From contig JAUZTG010000015.1 in the NCBI GenBank assembly GCA_030734395.1, positions 186,001 through 250,000 on the forward strand: DNA of 64,000 nt, read 5' to 3'. The notes beneath the pieces are model-generated. The model saw only the letters and a program-made list of their open reading frames with translations. It searched no databases and was not told where the DNA came from. A program made the position numbers and the translations under genes. The first letter of the stretch is position 1. Each line of letters starts with the position of its first letter. This DNA is from Sarocladium kiliense. Lineage: Eukaryota > Ascomycota > Sordariomycetes > Hypocreales > Sarocladiaceae. Positions 46,187-57,706 of the stretch are shown here, one piece after another.

Positions 46187-47162
46187 GGATGTCGGGTTGT
46201 GGGTTCGAGATGGAGATAACGGCCTAGGCTTTGGACACGATTGATGACTCGGGAGACGAAAGACTGATAGAGGAGACGATACTCAATTCACGATTTCTAC
46301 GGGCACTCACCGCGGCACTCGCTGGACCATGCTCGATTAGGATTTAAACGTGCGATAGATGGGGCTGAATCGTGGGGAATGTCAATTCAGCTTCCGAGTC
46401 AGAACCTCATAAAGTCAGCGAGATCGCTCCCACCGGTGAAGGCACTGGCTGCGTTGCGTCCCAGGCAAATGACTCCCAAACCCATGCCCACGATCTCAAA
46501 CTGAGAAAGTTCGTTGCCTCATGATACAGGAAGCGCCCTACGAACACACGCTCGAGGTTGCATGGGCATAAGAATAGAGGACGGAAAGCGCCGCTTGATC
46601 CACAAGCCACAATCATTCCAAGGGCGCGCCAGGGCGATCCATATGGGATGTCGCCAACCATTTCCAGCTTCGGGACACCCATACGTTTTGAGAACAGCAC
46701 ATTTTGTTCTCGACTGTAGAGTATTAATAATGCATCTATCCCGAGCTGCTTGCTCTCGGCAATGACTTCCAAAGCAGGAGGAAAAGATGCCTTCAGGCAG
46801 CTGGAGACGCACAGACTCGGCACGTCCAAATAGACAACAAGCTAATTAGCTCGGAGGCTCGCTCGCTCGCTCGCTCACCCACCCCCCCATTGACTCAACC
46901 CCATTTGACTCAGCTGCTGTACAAAGGGACCCAGCGCGGCGCCACGGAGCGGGACCGGACGTTGAGGCGGACGTGGCCTGCATCGGAGCATATCCAGGTG
47001 GCCCAATAGGATTTATAAAGGTTACCGTTCGGCTGCTGTGACATGTCATAGCTTCGAAGACAACCCATTCAAGATTGACCACACAACTCGATCACAGTTG
47101 TGCGACAAACCCCGTGTCGGACCCTTTTACTTTAGCGACCATACCCAAGAGAAACATCCATC
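46187..47162. other. Intergenic, aminotransferase promoter
   Basis: A 140-codon frame on the minus strand (46829-46407) has no recognisable content and is not called. A GCTC microsatellite is listed separately. A TATAAAGG at about 47013-47020, 145 bp before the aminotransferase ATG, is a likely core promoter. Confidence 0.5.
46857..46876. repeat. GCTC tetranucleotide microsatellite
   Basis: Five tandem GCTC units, followed by a C-run. Confidence 0.9.
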
Positions 47163-48562
47163 ATGGGTGAAAACATTGCGACTAAAGAGGTGGCCTTTGG
47201 CAAAGAGGCCATGAAGGAGTTCCTCTTCGATCCGAAGTGGAGGAATCTTAACCACGGTGAGCCTTATTGAATTTCTCATAGTCACTAGAGTCCTAACATG
47301 CTTCTTCAGGCTCCTTCGGCACCATCCCCAGGGCTATCCAGGCCAAGCAGCGTCACTACCAGGACCTCGCAGAAGCCCGTCCAGATCAGTTCATCCGCCG
47401 AACCTACCCTGAGTATCTCGACGAGTCTCGCGCTGCCGTCGCAAAACTCGTCAATGCACCAGTCGACGATGTCGTATTCGTCTCAAATGCAACTGTTGGC
47501 GTCAACACCGTGTACAAGAATCTTACCTGGAATGACGACGGCAATGACACCATCCTGAGCTTCAGCACAATCTATGGCGGATGCGGAAAGATCGAGGATT
47601 GGGTGGTTGATAACCAGCGGGGGAAGGTCTCGCTTCGTGAGATGGATCTTGCATATCCTCTCGAGGATGAGGAGATTATTCAACTCTTCCGCGATACCGT
47701 CAAACAGGTCGAAGCCGAGGGCAAGCGCGCACGCGTATGCCTCTTCGACGTCGTTTCGTCCTCACCAGGTGTTGTCTTCCCTTGGGTCGAGATGACAAAA
47801 GCCTGTCGCGAGCTCGGCGTCCTCAGTCTCGTCGACGGCGCCCAAGGTATCGGCATGGTGCACCTTGATATTCAGGCCGCTGATCCAGACTTCTTCGTCT
47901 CAAATTGCCACAAATGGCTTCACGTCCCACGAGGCTGCGCCATCTTCTACGTCGCGAAGCGGAACCAGTCCATGATCACCTCGCCGATTCAGACCAGTCA
48001 TTCATACATCCCACAACACAAGGAGCGGGTTAATGCGCTGCCCCACAAGGAGAAGGAGGTGTCTCACTTCGTCAAGAGCTTCGCTTTCGTGGGAACCCTC
48101 GATGATGCGCCCTACACTTGCGTGAAAGATTCCATCGCCTGGCGCCAGGAAGTGCTGGGAGGAGAGGAGAAGATCATCTCCTACATGACCAAGTTGAACA
48201 AGGAGGGATGCACTCACGTCGCAAAAGAAGTGGGAGGAATAGTGCTCGACAACAAGAAAGGGACATTGACCAACTGCGCAATGGGCAATGTCATGCTCCC
48301 ACTCTGGGTAGACGAGCGTGGAGAAGGCGCTGGATCAGACGACACCGTTGTGTCAAAGGAGGATGCCGCCGCGGTCTTCCAGTGGCTTGAGGAGAAACAA
48401 GTGACAGAGTACAACACCTTCATGGCGTTTTCCGTGCGGTGGAATCGCTTCATGGTTCGCTTGAGCGCTCAGGTTTACCTCGACATGGATGACTACGAGT
48501 GGGCTGCTAAGACGCTCAAGGACATGCTCGCACGTGTCGCCAAGGACGAGTACAAGCAGTAG
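47163..48562 (+). CDS. Class V PLP aminotransferase, isopenicillin N epimerase-like
   Basis: Pyridoxal-phosphate enzyme of 448 residues; relatives include isopenicillin N epimerase-like and cysteine desulfurase-like proteins. Exons 47163-47256 and 47310-48562. The intron splits the codon for Gly in NHGSFGTIPRAI, the substrate-loop signature. PLP is held by Asp near 207 (LVDGAQGIG) and Lys near 233 (SNCHKWLHVPRG). RPDQFIRRTYPEYLDESR and SFAFVGTLDDAPY are further marks of this fungal group. There is no signal peptide, so it is cytosolic. The reaction is unknown; no beta-lactam genes are nearby, so penicillin chemistry is unlikely. Confidence 0.93.
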
Positions 48563-49130
48563 ATTTGAGAATACGAGGCTAGAGTATTTCAGCGTCACCG
48601 GTGAATAGGATCTGGGCATATGCCTGATCATGGTGCCGATAACCGGCCGGTGGAAGTGCGAAATGGCGTAGCCACACAGCATGCGATCCAGCATCACAAG
48701 ACATCACAGCTCGTGGCAAAGCATTTTAGGAAGTAGAGTAACACTGCAGAAGCGAACGGCTTACTGAAGGAAGTTAGCAATGGAAGTTGTAGGCAAATGA
48801 TTGGCGGATTGTTCTATTGATTCCAGAATTATGTGGCGTCGAGGCAGAGTGCCAGGCTAACTCTGCGGCTGACTTCGCACTACGCGACATGCGATGTTAG
48901 TGCGCGAATGACCTTACGGGCCGACTGATCGGGCGTTGGGCCGAGTGCGTTAATCTGGAAACAGCATATATCCAGGCAGCCAACTCCTGGGTTTCATCCA
49001 ACACTTCGTCCCTACATAGTACACAGGGCTGTCAAGCTTACACCACACCACAGCGCAACGCAAGCGAACTCCCATCCATACATAGCCCATAGCACCATTA
49101 TTATACGCACATCCTATTCCATTCGCAAAC
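48563..49130. other. Intergenic, no gene seen
   Basis: Between two genes on the plus strand. The last 100 bp before 49131 are CA-rich, probably leader of the small downstream gene. Confidence 0.5.
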
Positions 49131-49502
49131 ATGGGTCTTTTCTCCAAGAAAGACGCTTCACCCTCAGAGAACCCTTCTGACAAGAAAGAAGGCTGGTACT
49201 CCCGCTACCAGAACAGCAAGCGTGGCGAGATCCGCGACGAGGACCTGCAGAAATACCTCGGCAAATCCAAGGAAGAGATCATGTCCTGGGCTGAGAACGA
49301 GCCTGGAGTGGGCAAGAATAGAGCCGCTGGCACTCTCGCTGCCGGCAATACCTCTGGGCTGGGAGGCGTCGCTGCAGGGGACGGGAGGGGGGGATGGGGT
49401 CATAGCGCTGGGTCGAAGGATAGGGCTGGAGGGTTGAAGTTCCCGCCGAAGCAACCGGAGAAGGGCAAGACCCCAGACGATGATGAGAAGACGTTGGTCT
49501 GA
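49131..49502 (+). CDS. Small conserved-looking fungal protein, possibly myristoylated
   Basis: Single exon, 123 residues, no known domain. The start MGLFSKKDAS fits an N-myristoylation signal (Gly2, Ser5, then Lys). Residues 20-60 are a charged helix (GWYSRYQNSKRGEIRDEDLQ) with KYLGKSKEEIMSWAENEPGVGKN. The second half is Gly-rich (SGLGGVAAGDGRGGWGHSAG) followed by LKFPPKQPEKGK and the end KTLV. Hydrophilic throughout, no membrane segment. The leader before the ATG is CA-rich with a good start context (AAACATGG). I recall similar short uncharacterised proteins in ascomycetes but can give no function. Confidence 0.72.
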   Translation: MGLFSKKDASPSENPSDKKEGWYSRYQNSKRGEIRDEDLQKYLGKSKEEIMSWAENEPGVGKNRAAGTLAAGNTSGLGGVAAGDGRGGWGHSAGSKDRAGGLKFPPKQPEKGKTPDDDEKTLV

Positions 49503-49873
49503 AGAGATGCATGATTAAGAAACTCGTGACACGTTTTCCGACGTGTCCTTACGTGTGTTCTGAAGTCCTACCAAGTATAACCCCCATTGACCCAATCCAT
49601 GCCTTCGATCTAAATCATCCCAGAGGCAACTCAGCAACCGATCTTGCCACTTGAACGAGCTAAGCCCGCAGTAGTGCTCCCATGGATGTTAGTCGCGTCT
49701 TATTTCACATTCAGCCTGCCATGTACGTTAGATGTCTCAACTTAGACGCGCTCCTGATACATGCGTAGTGCATATGTATACAGTGGCTTACTTCCTCTTC
49801 ACGGAAGACCAGACTTTACAGCAACGAAGAGCAAGTTCGTACAAAGAAACTCATTATTTGGATAGAACTATCG
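49503..49873. other. Convergent 3' region, no gene seen
   Basis: Lies between the stop codons of the small plus-strand gene and the minus-strand EEP gene. Nothing is supported here. Confidence 0.5.
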
Positions 49874-51297
49874 CTAATTCTGTGGCGCGTAAAGAACACT
49901 GATCAGATCCACCTCATTGTCCGACTGGCCGGCGTATCCAACAATCTGCCACCCACTGGGTGCGGTATACGTGACGCAATCACTGGTAATGACTCCAGTG
50001 GCCAAAGTCCTGCCTGTGCTGGTCGTGGCCTGGATATAGAAGATTCTCGTCGTGTTGTTGAATTTGCCTTGGCAAACTCTGGCACTGACCCAGTACTCGG
50101 AGGCTCCAAGAGTGAGAGAGACCTGCGTTCCGCCGTTTCCACCATGTCTGAAGGTCGTACCGGAGGTGAGCGTCAGGCCGACGGAGTCGACACGAGAAGC
50201 ACCGCGGAAGCTAATCACGCTGGTCTTCGGGTTGCTACCGAGCGAGGAAATATCGTTGTACCACTCGCCGTGCGGGCCACCCCAGAAGTTTGACTGCTGG
50301 CGAGTCGCGCTCAACTTCCAGTCCAGGTCGACTGTGATAGGGTTGTGGTCGCTAAGAATGTCTCCATTGGGCTGAAGGAACTTGCTGCTTTCGTAGTTGA
50401 AGTATGTGGCATCCAGCGAGATGACATCGTTGCCTCGGTACAGGATCTTGTCGACGATCTCACAGTTGTTGACAAGCGAAGGGTTGTTGCAGAGGCTCTC
50501 CTGAGTTGGGACGACGCCACCCCTCTCCCGGACAATCCAAGCATCGGAGAGGTTGTTCTGCGTCAACAGCACGCGGATATTGTCGCCAGTGCGGGAGTAG
50601 CGAGTGTTAGTGTCTCCCATGACGATGACCGCATTGCCTGCTGACCAGTAGCTGATGTAGTCCGCGACCTGCTGGATGTTGGAAGCCCGAGCTGCCAGAT
50701 CGTCTGACTCAGTGCTGTGTTTCATTTTCGTCAGCTCATGGGTGCCTCGTACGGCGAGAGAGTTGGAATCTTACCCAGCATCGGCATGGAGGTTGTACAC
50801 GTCGATGTGAACACCCTCATCGATGTGCACCCTCATGAATGTGAAGCCCTTTGGAGTCAAGCAGTCGGCGCCAGACGCGTTGGAGCATTTGTTCCACTTG
50901 ATCCGCCTGAAGTCAAACCACCAGTTGTTGGCCATGGTGTTGAGGCCTGATCCAAGCGGAACACCACCCGAGGTTGCTGTACGGTAGGGGTGGTTATCTG
51001 TCGCGTAGATGTGGGCATGGTAGTTGAAGTCCTTCAACCTCCATTAGTGAGGTTCGCCTACATACGACCCTAAAGACATACCTCTTGCACATTGATAATA
51101 TCGTAATTGTACTGTGCAAAATAAGTACCAATCTGCCGAGCATTGGTTGCCTTGTCGCCGGGCACGTCGTTGCCTTGGAGGATATCGGGAAGACCGGCGA
51201 CATTCATGGTGAGAAGGCTGACGGAACCGCTGGTAGCGGCAGCGACAGTGCCAATGAAGGCACTCGCCGCGAGGCTAAGTGAGGTGAACGACTTCAT
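49874..51297 (-). CDS. Secreted EEP-family phosphodiesterase with C-terminal jacalin-like domain
   Basis: Protein of 437 residues from exons 51297-51082, 51031-50775 and 50714-49874. A signal peptide (MKSFTSLSLAASAFIGTVAAA) leads into an endonuclease/exonuclease/phosphatase domain: SLLTMNVAGLP, NVQEDFNYHAHIYA (metal-binding Glu), VYNLHADAG, VIVMGDTNTRYSR and the final ILSDHNPITVDLDW (catalytic Asp-His). This matches secreted DNase I-like/sphingomyelinase-like enzymes. Residues about 300-437 look like a jacalin-type lectin fold: FWGGPHGEWYNDISSL, ASRVDSVGLTLTSGTTFRHGGNGG and SARVCQGKFNNTTRIFYIQ. The pair suggests an enzyme aimed at a glycan-bearing target outside the cell. The substrate (nucleic acid, phospholipid or inositol phosphate) cannot be told. 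Confidence 0.9.
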
Positions 51298-52979
51298 GGC
51301 TAAGGATTGAAACTGCTCAGGAGAATGGGCCTAAGGAGCATTGACCATCGCTCGCGAACAGGACAGCAGAGGCTATATGTAGCCTTCGAATCTAATTGAT
51401 TGCAGCTTCGATTATCTACGACCAGGGACGTCACATCGTGGATAGCATTGACCGGCATTTCACAGGAGATTTCTTGGGAGATGCAAGCGCCTTGATTGAA
51501 AGCTGGGCATGCTTGTACGAATCAGGCATGTGTCCGTGCACTATCGATGGTCCATATGCAGCCATAATTTGCCGAGAAAGGCAGGATGCTTGAAGAATGA
51601 CGCGACCCCGCGAATCATGTGTAAATTCTCGAGCACAGGGCCAGCTGGTGGGACTGTCAAGACACCTAGGAAGAGCCTCGGTATTGTGTCAGGAAAGTTG
51701 CTCCACGAGACCATCGACAGGGGTAACCTCATCTTAGCTGCCGTCACTATATCGCCCTGATTCTATAGGTTATCAGACCAGAGCATGAGCATGGGTCCAC
51801 AGTTGCAATCTTAAGCAGCTCAACCAAGATATGATAGGCGAGGTTAACTGCACAAAGCAAATGACCTAGTTGATCAACAGGCGTGCAAACCTCGTGGCAG
51901 CGGCCCAGACTCGATCAGAGGCATCTACGAGTCATCGCTTTGGGAATGCATGGCATAGTCGGCCTGTGTTATAATGACATACATAGTATTACCAGTGGTC
52001 TAGTCGAATATGCTAGCACCTGCTCCTATCAGCATATAGCGCAGGTGGCCTTGTGGGTTCCTGGAACCCCTACCGCTTAATTGCAGCGTGACACTTTTAA
52101 GGTTTACTACAAACGGTTGAAGATGAGATCCTCCGCGAGGACGGAACTACGGCAGAGTAGCGTCGGTATTACATGCTTCCCCAGGCACCGCATCCAATCA
52201 TCCCCGCACGTCACCTTCAGCAGCAGTCTGCCGCTTAATGGCCTGATATCCCATTCGAATCTACACAGAGTCTGGACAATACGTAGGCAACTAAGCATCA
52301 TTAGGTCAAGGCGAATGACAGCGTCGCCATTGCCCTCGGACCATTGTCGTTGTGGTTGCTGTTGTGCAACGTTGTCGTTCCGAACTTTGCGTTCGCCAAT
52401 TGATCACGATGTGGTGAGCGCTGTCGCCTTATGCGACTCGCTTCATTGTTATGGCTTTGACGACGCTTGTGGCATAGTGGTTTAGGAATTGCAAAGGCTT
52501 GGGATGGTCGCCAAATTGCACCTGGCCACAGTGACAGTGACAGACCAAAGCTGGCGCTGCTCCTAAATGTTTCAATAATATGCATACTGTTTCCAATGTC
52601 CATGAAATTTCTTTGAACAATTTTGACATCTCACCTAAGCCTGGTTCCTAATGGGCCCAGGATGTGCTACAAAACGTCTTGGTCCAAGCCGCGGTATCGC
52701 AACCAAGCCAAACGGACAGCTTCGACACGAGGAAATGGATCCATGTTCCTAAACGCAGAGCTCGGTTCCTAAAAGCTCATATCAACTTCTCCCTAAAGGC
52801 TGCCATAATCGAGACGGAAGACGAGTGTGTACAATACAATATAAATATCAGCATGGATTGCGAGGCTGATGGAAGACGAACGGTTCGAGCCTCACATTCA
52901 ATCTCACTACGTGGACGCAGCCGGGAAAGTCCGTTATCACATTACAATCAACCTCTTCACAGCCCTCTCAATATCGACG
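51298..52979. other. Intergenic, 1.7 kb, no gene seen
   Basis: The left end is the EEP promoter (TATA-like CATATAG at about 51371-51377, minus sense). The right end holds a CAATATAAATA box at 52836-52847, about 135 bp before the secreted-protein gene. The interior has only short frames without content. Confidence 0.5.
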
Positions 52980-53519
52980 ATGAAGTCGATTGTCAACGTT
53001 TTGGCCGTTGTGGCGTTGACTGTCACAGTCGCCATGACCGCCCCAGCTCCTGAGCCCAAGCATACCCTCAAGCCAGGCTGGACAACGGAGCAGTTCCATG
53101 AGTATCTTTCTCTGAACACCACCGAAGGCTTGGAAGGTATGGCCAACGTCACTTACTACGAGGTGACAGAGCTTGGAGAAGTCATCGACTTTGGCGCTTC
53201 GAATTTCGAGAAACGCGATGGTAGCAGGGACTTCCAAGGCTGGTCTGGCAGGGATTGCCATGGAACTCTCCTCTTCGAGGCATCCAACTTCAACTGCGGC
53301 GTTTGTGTCACTACGACCACAGCCTATGCTCAGAGTGGCTGGTTGTGGCGAGGGGGTCTCAAGAACCCATACCCAACTGCAGACTGGTTCCGAGGCCCAA
53401 GATGCACTGGCGCGTTCACACACCATCAGGCGCCTGGGCCCGGTTATGCTGGCTGCGACAACGCTGAAGACTTTGGGGTACTTCCTTTTGCATCAGCCAT
53501 GCTTTACCAAGCCTGTTAG
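52980..53519 (+). CDS. Small secreted cysteine-rich protein with Kex2 site
   Basis: Single exon, 179 residues, no known domain. I start at ATG 52980 because it begins a clear signal peptide (MKSIVNVLAVVALTVTVAMTA); an upstream in-frame ATG at 52869 would bury it. Residues 22-77 form a pro-region with two N-glycosylation sequons, ending in the Lys-Arg pair at 78-79 that Kex2-type proteases cut. The predicted mature part of 100 residues has six cysteines (93, 106, 109, 142, 159, 179), enough for three disulfides, and many aromatic and Gly residues. Size, pro-region and cysteines resemble small secreted fungal effector candidates, but that label is inference; an antimicrobial or cell-wall role is equally possible. 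Confidence 0.78.
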   Translation: MKSIVNVLAVVALTVTVAMTAPAPEPKHTLKPGWTTEQFHEYLSLNTTEGLEGMANVTYYEVTELGEVIDFGASNFEKRDGSRDFQGWSGRDCHGTLLFEASNFNCGVCVTTTTAYAQSGWLWRGGLKNPYPTADWFRGPRCTGAFTHHQAPGPGYAGCDNAEDFGVLPFASAMLYQAC

Positions 53520-53948
53520 GGCAGTTGAGGTTACTGGCTACGTTGGGCCGTAAGGGAAGCATGTCGCCACGTAGTCCAAATACCATCGCCCCCTTAAAGT
53601 TCAAAGTGATGAGAGTACTCCGGCTGAGTTTCGAGACCTAATCAGCAGTGTCTCGGAGTGAGAGCGGGCGACGATAAGGAAGAAGAAGTGGAAGGCTTGG
53701 TTTTACTTGAAATCCTTTGATGGGCGGGCTGCTTTAGATCCGTCCCAGACACTCCCTTAGCACCATGCAGTACTTGCAAATTGAGTTGGCCACCTCACAC
53801 CTTTTATGTTATCGCTGCCGATAATAACACACTATGCGTCTGTGAGTTAACAACGAATGAGGAAATTATTGGCAATTTCTTGAGGACGAGCCCACGGAAG
53901 CTAGATGTCAGGATCCCTACTCCCATTCAAATAGGTGTAACTCAGACG
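53520..53948. other. Convergent 3' region, no gene seen
   Basis: About 430 bp between the secreted-protein stop and the end of the orphan membrane-protein frame. No feature supported. Confidence 0.45.
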
Positions 53949-54500
53949 TTACGCCCGCTCAACATTGCCTTGAGAAGGATTATCCGGTCCGTGTCGCTGT
54001 AGCGTCTTAGATGCTTCGACTTCTGAATCGTGTACCGAGACAGAATCTGTCAAGCCAGGATCGCTTACTTGCACAGTACGACGTCGCTTGCGCCATGAAT
54101 GAAACTCTAGGTTCTTATCAGCCACTAATCTAACAAATGCACCCCCTTCTGCATCTCAACTTACCTGTGAATAGTTCTTCAACCAGCACGAAAAAGATCA
54201 AAGCACAAGAGAAGGATGCTAGCAGCTGACCAAGATCATTGATGTCTACCTCGTCGGACTTGGTCTTGGTATCCGCAACCAACCAGCCCGATGTTTGAGC
54301 CCACGAACGGAAGACGACAATGGCTTCAGTAGATTCCACGATGGCAGCAGTAGCACAACCAACACCAAGGCCACGATATATCCAGTCGGCAACCGCAAGA
54401 GCGCGAGGGTATTTCTCCACAAACGCCCTTAGGTCGTGACGGCTGTGAATCAACTTGCGAAGCCCGCGAGGTGTTCTCTTTTTTATCCAGTGGCAGAGGC
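53949..54500 (-). CDS. Orphan membrane protein, 5' end unresolved
   Basis: An open stretch running minus from about 54500 to 54165 encodes two hydrophobic segments (YRGLGVGCATAAIVESTEAIVVF and LGQLLASFSCALIFFVLVEELF). It ends at a good intron (54164-54107, GTAAGT ... CCTAG). The following exon 54106-53949 stays open in the matching phase for 52 codons and gives a basic then polar tail (EFHSWRKRRRTVQVSD ... NPSQGNVERA). The preserved frame across the splice supports a real gene. No ATG begins this frame and no upstream exon could be joined with confidence, so the gene may be truncated at its 5' end or start in an exon I cannot place. No domain is recognised. Confidence 0.38.
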
Positions 54501-54553
54501 CGGAAAAGCTCCCTCATCCAGGTGACTAACACAGCAAAGGCGAAAGACTAACC

Positions 54554-54577
54554 GGGGGGGGGGGGGCGGGGGGGGGG
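54554..54577 (+). repeat. Long G-run (G13-C-G10)
   Basis: Twenty-four bases with a single interruption, able to form a G-quadruplex on the plus strand. It lies about 130 bp beyond the beta-glucosidase stop, so that transcript would carry a C-run in its 3' part. Confidence 0.95.
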
Positions 54578-54703
54578 CAGAAGGGCACTGGAATAAATGC
54601 TCCGCGATTCATCGAGTGGAACGATAGTCTAGCCATAGTTCTTGGACACCATCTCTTCCATGTATATACAAATGTCCCTGCCGTGTAAGTCTTTCTCGCT
54701 CCT

Positions 54704-56936
54704 CTAGACCTGAATCGCCCCCTCCTGTTTGATGTCCCGGCTACTCGCGCCGACACTCACACCAAATGAGCCACTCGGTACGACCCAGCTATTGGAACCA
54801 GTATCCCAGTAGCTGAAGTCCCTCCAGCGAAGGTTGAATGTCGCTGTACCGCTTTCCCCAGCCGCTAGGCTCACCTTATCAAAGCCACGGAGCTGGAGTG
54901 GTGGAGTATCCGGAGCCGATGAAGGGTAAGAGAGGTAGAGCTGGGCAACTTCCGCACCATCAACATCGCCGGTGTTGGTGATTGTCACGGAAACGGTAGC
55001 GACGTCTTCGAAAAGACCGCTAGGACCACCGGAGACAACCTCGCCAGTCGCAGATCCAGAAGCGATGGAGCCAGCATCAACTGTAATATCGCCATACTCG
55101 AAGGTAGTGTACGCTGGGATCCTGTGTTAGCACCTGATTGAGATCACCACCCGTCGAAGACCACTTACAAAGGCCAAAGCCAAACTCATAACGTGGCTCA
55201 ATGCCGGCGTTGTCGAAGTGGCGGTAGTCAATATACAATCCCTCATCGTAGTCGTCATTACCATTGACAACCTCAGTGCCATAGTCGCCAGGCTGCTTGG
55301 CAATGGTGTAGACCAGCTTGCCGCTCGGGTTGGTATCACCCCATAGGATATCTACAAGTGCGTTCCCGCTCTCTTGAGATGGGAGGCCCGCCCATACAAT
55401 GCCCTTGACAGACTCGTGGGAGAGGATACTTTCAAGGATGATTGGACCAACGGAGTGTACGACAACGATAACATTCTCGTTGGCGTTCGCGACGGCCTCA
55501 ACAAGGGCGTTGCCATTATGCCATGGGTCGAGGTTGTTGCGGTCGCCTTGGTTACCCTCAACCTCAATGTAGCCCTCACCGGAGTCAGCGGTGATGAAGA
55601 CAAGAGCAACATCAGCCCCTTGAGCAGCTGAAGCTCCTGAGCCGGTGTTGTCGCTGTTGCTCAGAACGACACGTGCCCCTTCGGAAGTAGCGCGCTCATT
55701 GATGGCATCGTAAGGAGCGACGAAATACGGATAGTCGACGGCACCGGAACCCCAGCCCATACCAAGAGCACCGTCATTGCAGCCTCCGTCCTGGCATTCG
55801 TTGCGAGCGTGCCTTCCGATGACTGAGCTAGAGCCGATGACGGCAATGGTTGAGGGGTTGGAGAGAGGAAGGATGTTGTCCTCGTTGCGCAGAAGCACAG
55901 TGCCATCCCTAGCACAGGCTCGCACGTTCTCAGCGTGGTTGCCTGCCACGTTGGCATTGAAGTTGACGTTCGGGTAGCCACTATCCTGGCCAAGGCGGTA
56001 CCATGCAGCAAGGATGCGCGTGACCATGTCGTCAACACGAGACTCGGGTACTTGGCCGTTCCTCACTGCAGATTCTAGCTGAGGCCCCCAGTACACATCA
56101 CCACCGTCCCAGTTGCTGCCGGGCATGGTCATATCAAGACCGGTGTTCGCACTATCGGCCGTGGAGTGCTGAGCATCCCAGTCGGTCATGATGTATCCCT
56201 TGAAGCCAAGGCGCTCCTTTAACATAGTGTTCATGGCGAACTCGCTCTCGCAAGCCCAGACGCCGTGAATCTTGTTGTAAGAACACATGACTGCAGAGCT
56301 CTCAGCGTGAATGGCGTCCACGTAAGGCCAGAGATACAGCTCGTGAGTCGTTCTGTCGTCCGGATTACTGGACATGGTCTCACGGTTGAGCTCCTGTTCG
56401 TTGAGGATGTAGTGCTTGACAGCGGTTTGAACACCAACGCCCTGGACACCTTCAATGGTCTCTGCAACCATGATACCAGTAAGATATGGATCGGGGCTGA
56501 AACCCTCCCAGTTACGACCACCCTCGGCAATTTTGCCCAGGCCACCAGCGACTGGTCCAAGCATAACGTGAGCGCCTGTCCCACGGAACTCCTCGCCTAT
56601 GTACTGGCCACGCTGACGGATGAGATCCAGATCCCATGTTGAAGCCGCTTGAACGCCAGGAGTGAATGCTGTAATAGAGCTGGCGTAACGAACACCGAGG
56701 GGACCATCTTGCAAGCACAGAGACGGGTAGCCAATCGAGCTGACAGGGTATGTGTTACCGACACATTCACCGCCAGGGTTCCAGCCGACACCAGTGACAA
56801 TGCCAACTTTATCTGACAATGACAAGCCGCTGAGTGCAGACTGAGCTTGGCTGTAAGCTGACTCCCAATCTTGGGCCAATGCGCGAGCCAGAAGCTGCGT
56901 CGCGACGGTGAAAGCTGCAAGCGTTCTATGATACAT
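54704..56936 (-). CDS. GH3 beta-glucosidase, secreted
   Basis: Releases glucose from cellobiose and other beta-glucosides. Exons 56936-55169 and 55113-54704 give 725 residues. I start at ATG 56936, which begins the signal peptide (MYHRTLAAFTVATQLLARALA). The N-terminal barrel has LCLQDGPLGVR, KHYILNEQE and the nucleophile Asp252 in GYIMTDWDAQH. The second domain (about 330-590) has RDGTVLLRNEDNILPL and DNTGSGASAAQGADVALVF. A fibronectin III-like domain follows the intron, from YTTFEYGDI to the end (LRWRDFSYWD). Catalytic and binding motifs are intact. A TATAAG-like CTTATAAG lies about 110 bp upstream of the ATG. Confidence 0.97.
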
Positions 56937-57706
56937 CTTGATCGCGACTGGGAAAGAGAAATAGAGATGGGACGAGAAGTTCCCGGCAATCAGAGCTAGG
57001 TCTGGGCGAGTCATCCAAGAAAAGCAGCCCGAAGCACGGCTTCCCTCAACTTATAAGCTCGTGCCATGCTCTTGCTTTAGTCTCGGTAGATGGGCGCCGA
57101 AGACATGACCCGAGTCGAGTATAGCACCATATCAACGCCGACGATCTTCCCCAGTCCTACCTCATGGAGAAACTAGCTACTAACGGACGCACGGGAAGTT
57201 GATTGCCATCGGAGCTTGGCTCATCGGCATCCAGCCTGTATCGGGCGAGTCAGTTGCGGGGAACCAAGTTTTTGCAGCGTAACATGGGGGAACAGAACCT
57301 GCTCATCCCTATCGGCCCGGTATCCCTTGTCTTTTTCATTAGAAGACGCATTTCTCAATTCAGCAGCGTATGCATGCGACACTCAAGCGGCAGTTGGGGG
57401 TTTTCTAACCCCATTTTGCAGGGCACTTTATCCACGGCCTTGGCCTGTAATGGGGTCACCATGTGATATAAGGCCCGGAGGTATAAGACGTAAGAGTGCT
57501 AATGAGGTTACTTGGTGCCCATCAGCCCATCTGCACATGATGCGAATAATATTGACCGACGACCGTAACAGCCGGCGCGTGGCAAAAACCATCCATAAAA
57601 TATTGACATGGCATGGCATCGAAGAGCATCCGTGGATAGGCTCCTTGCAGCTTCCTATGTGCTTTGCCGCTACAGGCGCACCGCCGTTTCTCAACTATGT
57701 TCAATG
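56937..57706. other. Intergenic, beta-glucosidase promoter
   Basis: Holds the GH3 promoter and the 3' flank of the damaged MFS gene. Frames on both strands near 57200-57700 have no recognisable content. Confidence 0.5.

Noticed and set aside
46407..46829. 140-codon minus-strand frame downstream of the sirtuin gene
   Set aside because: No recognisable content; lies in the 3' flank and overlaps plus-strand frames.
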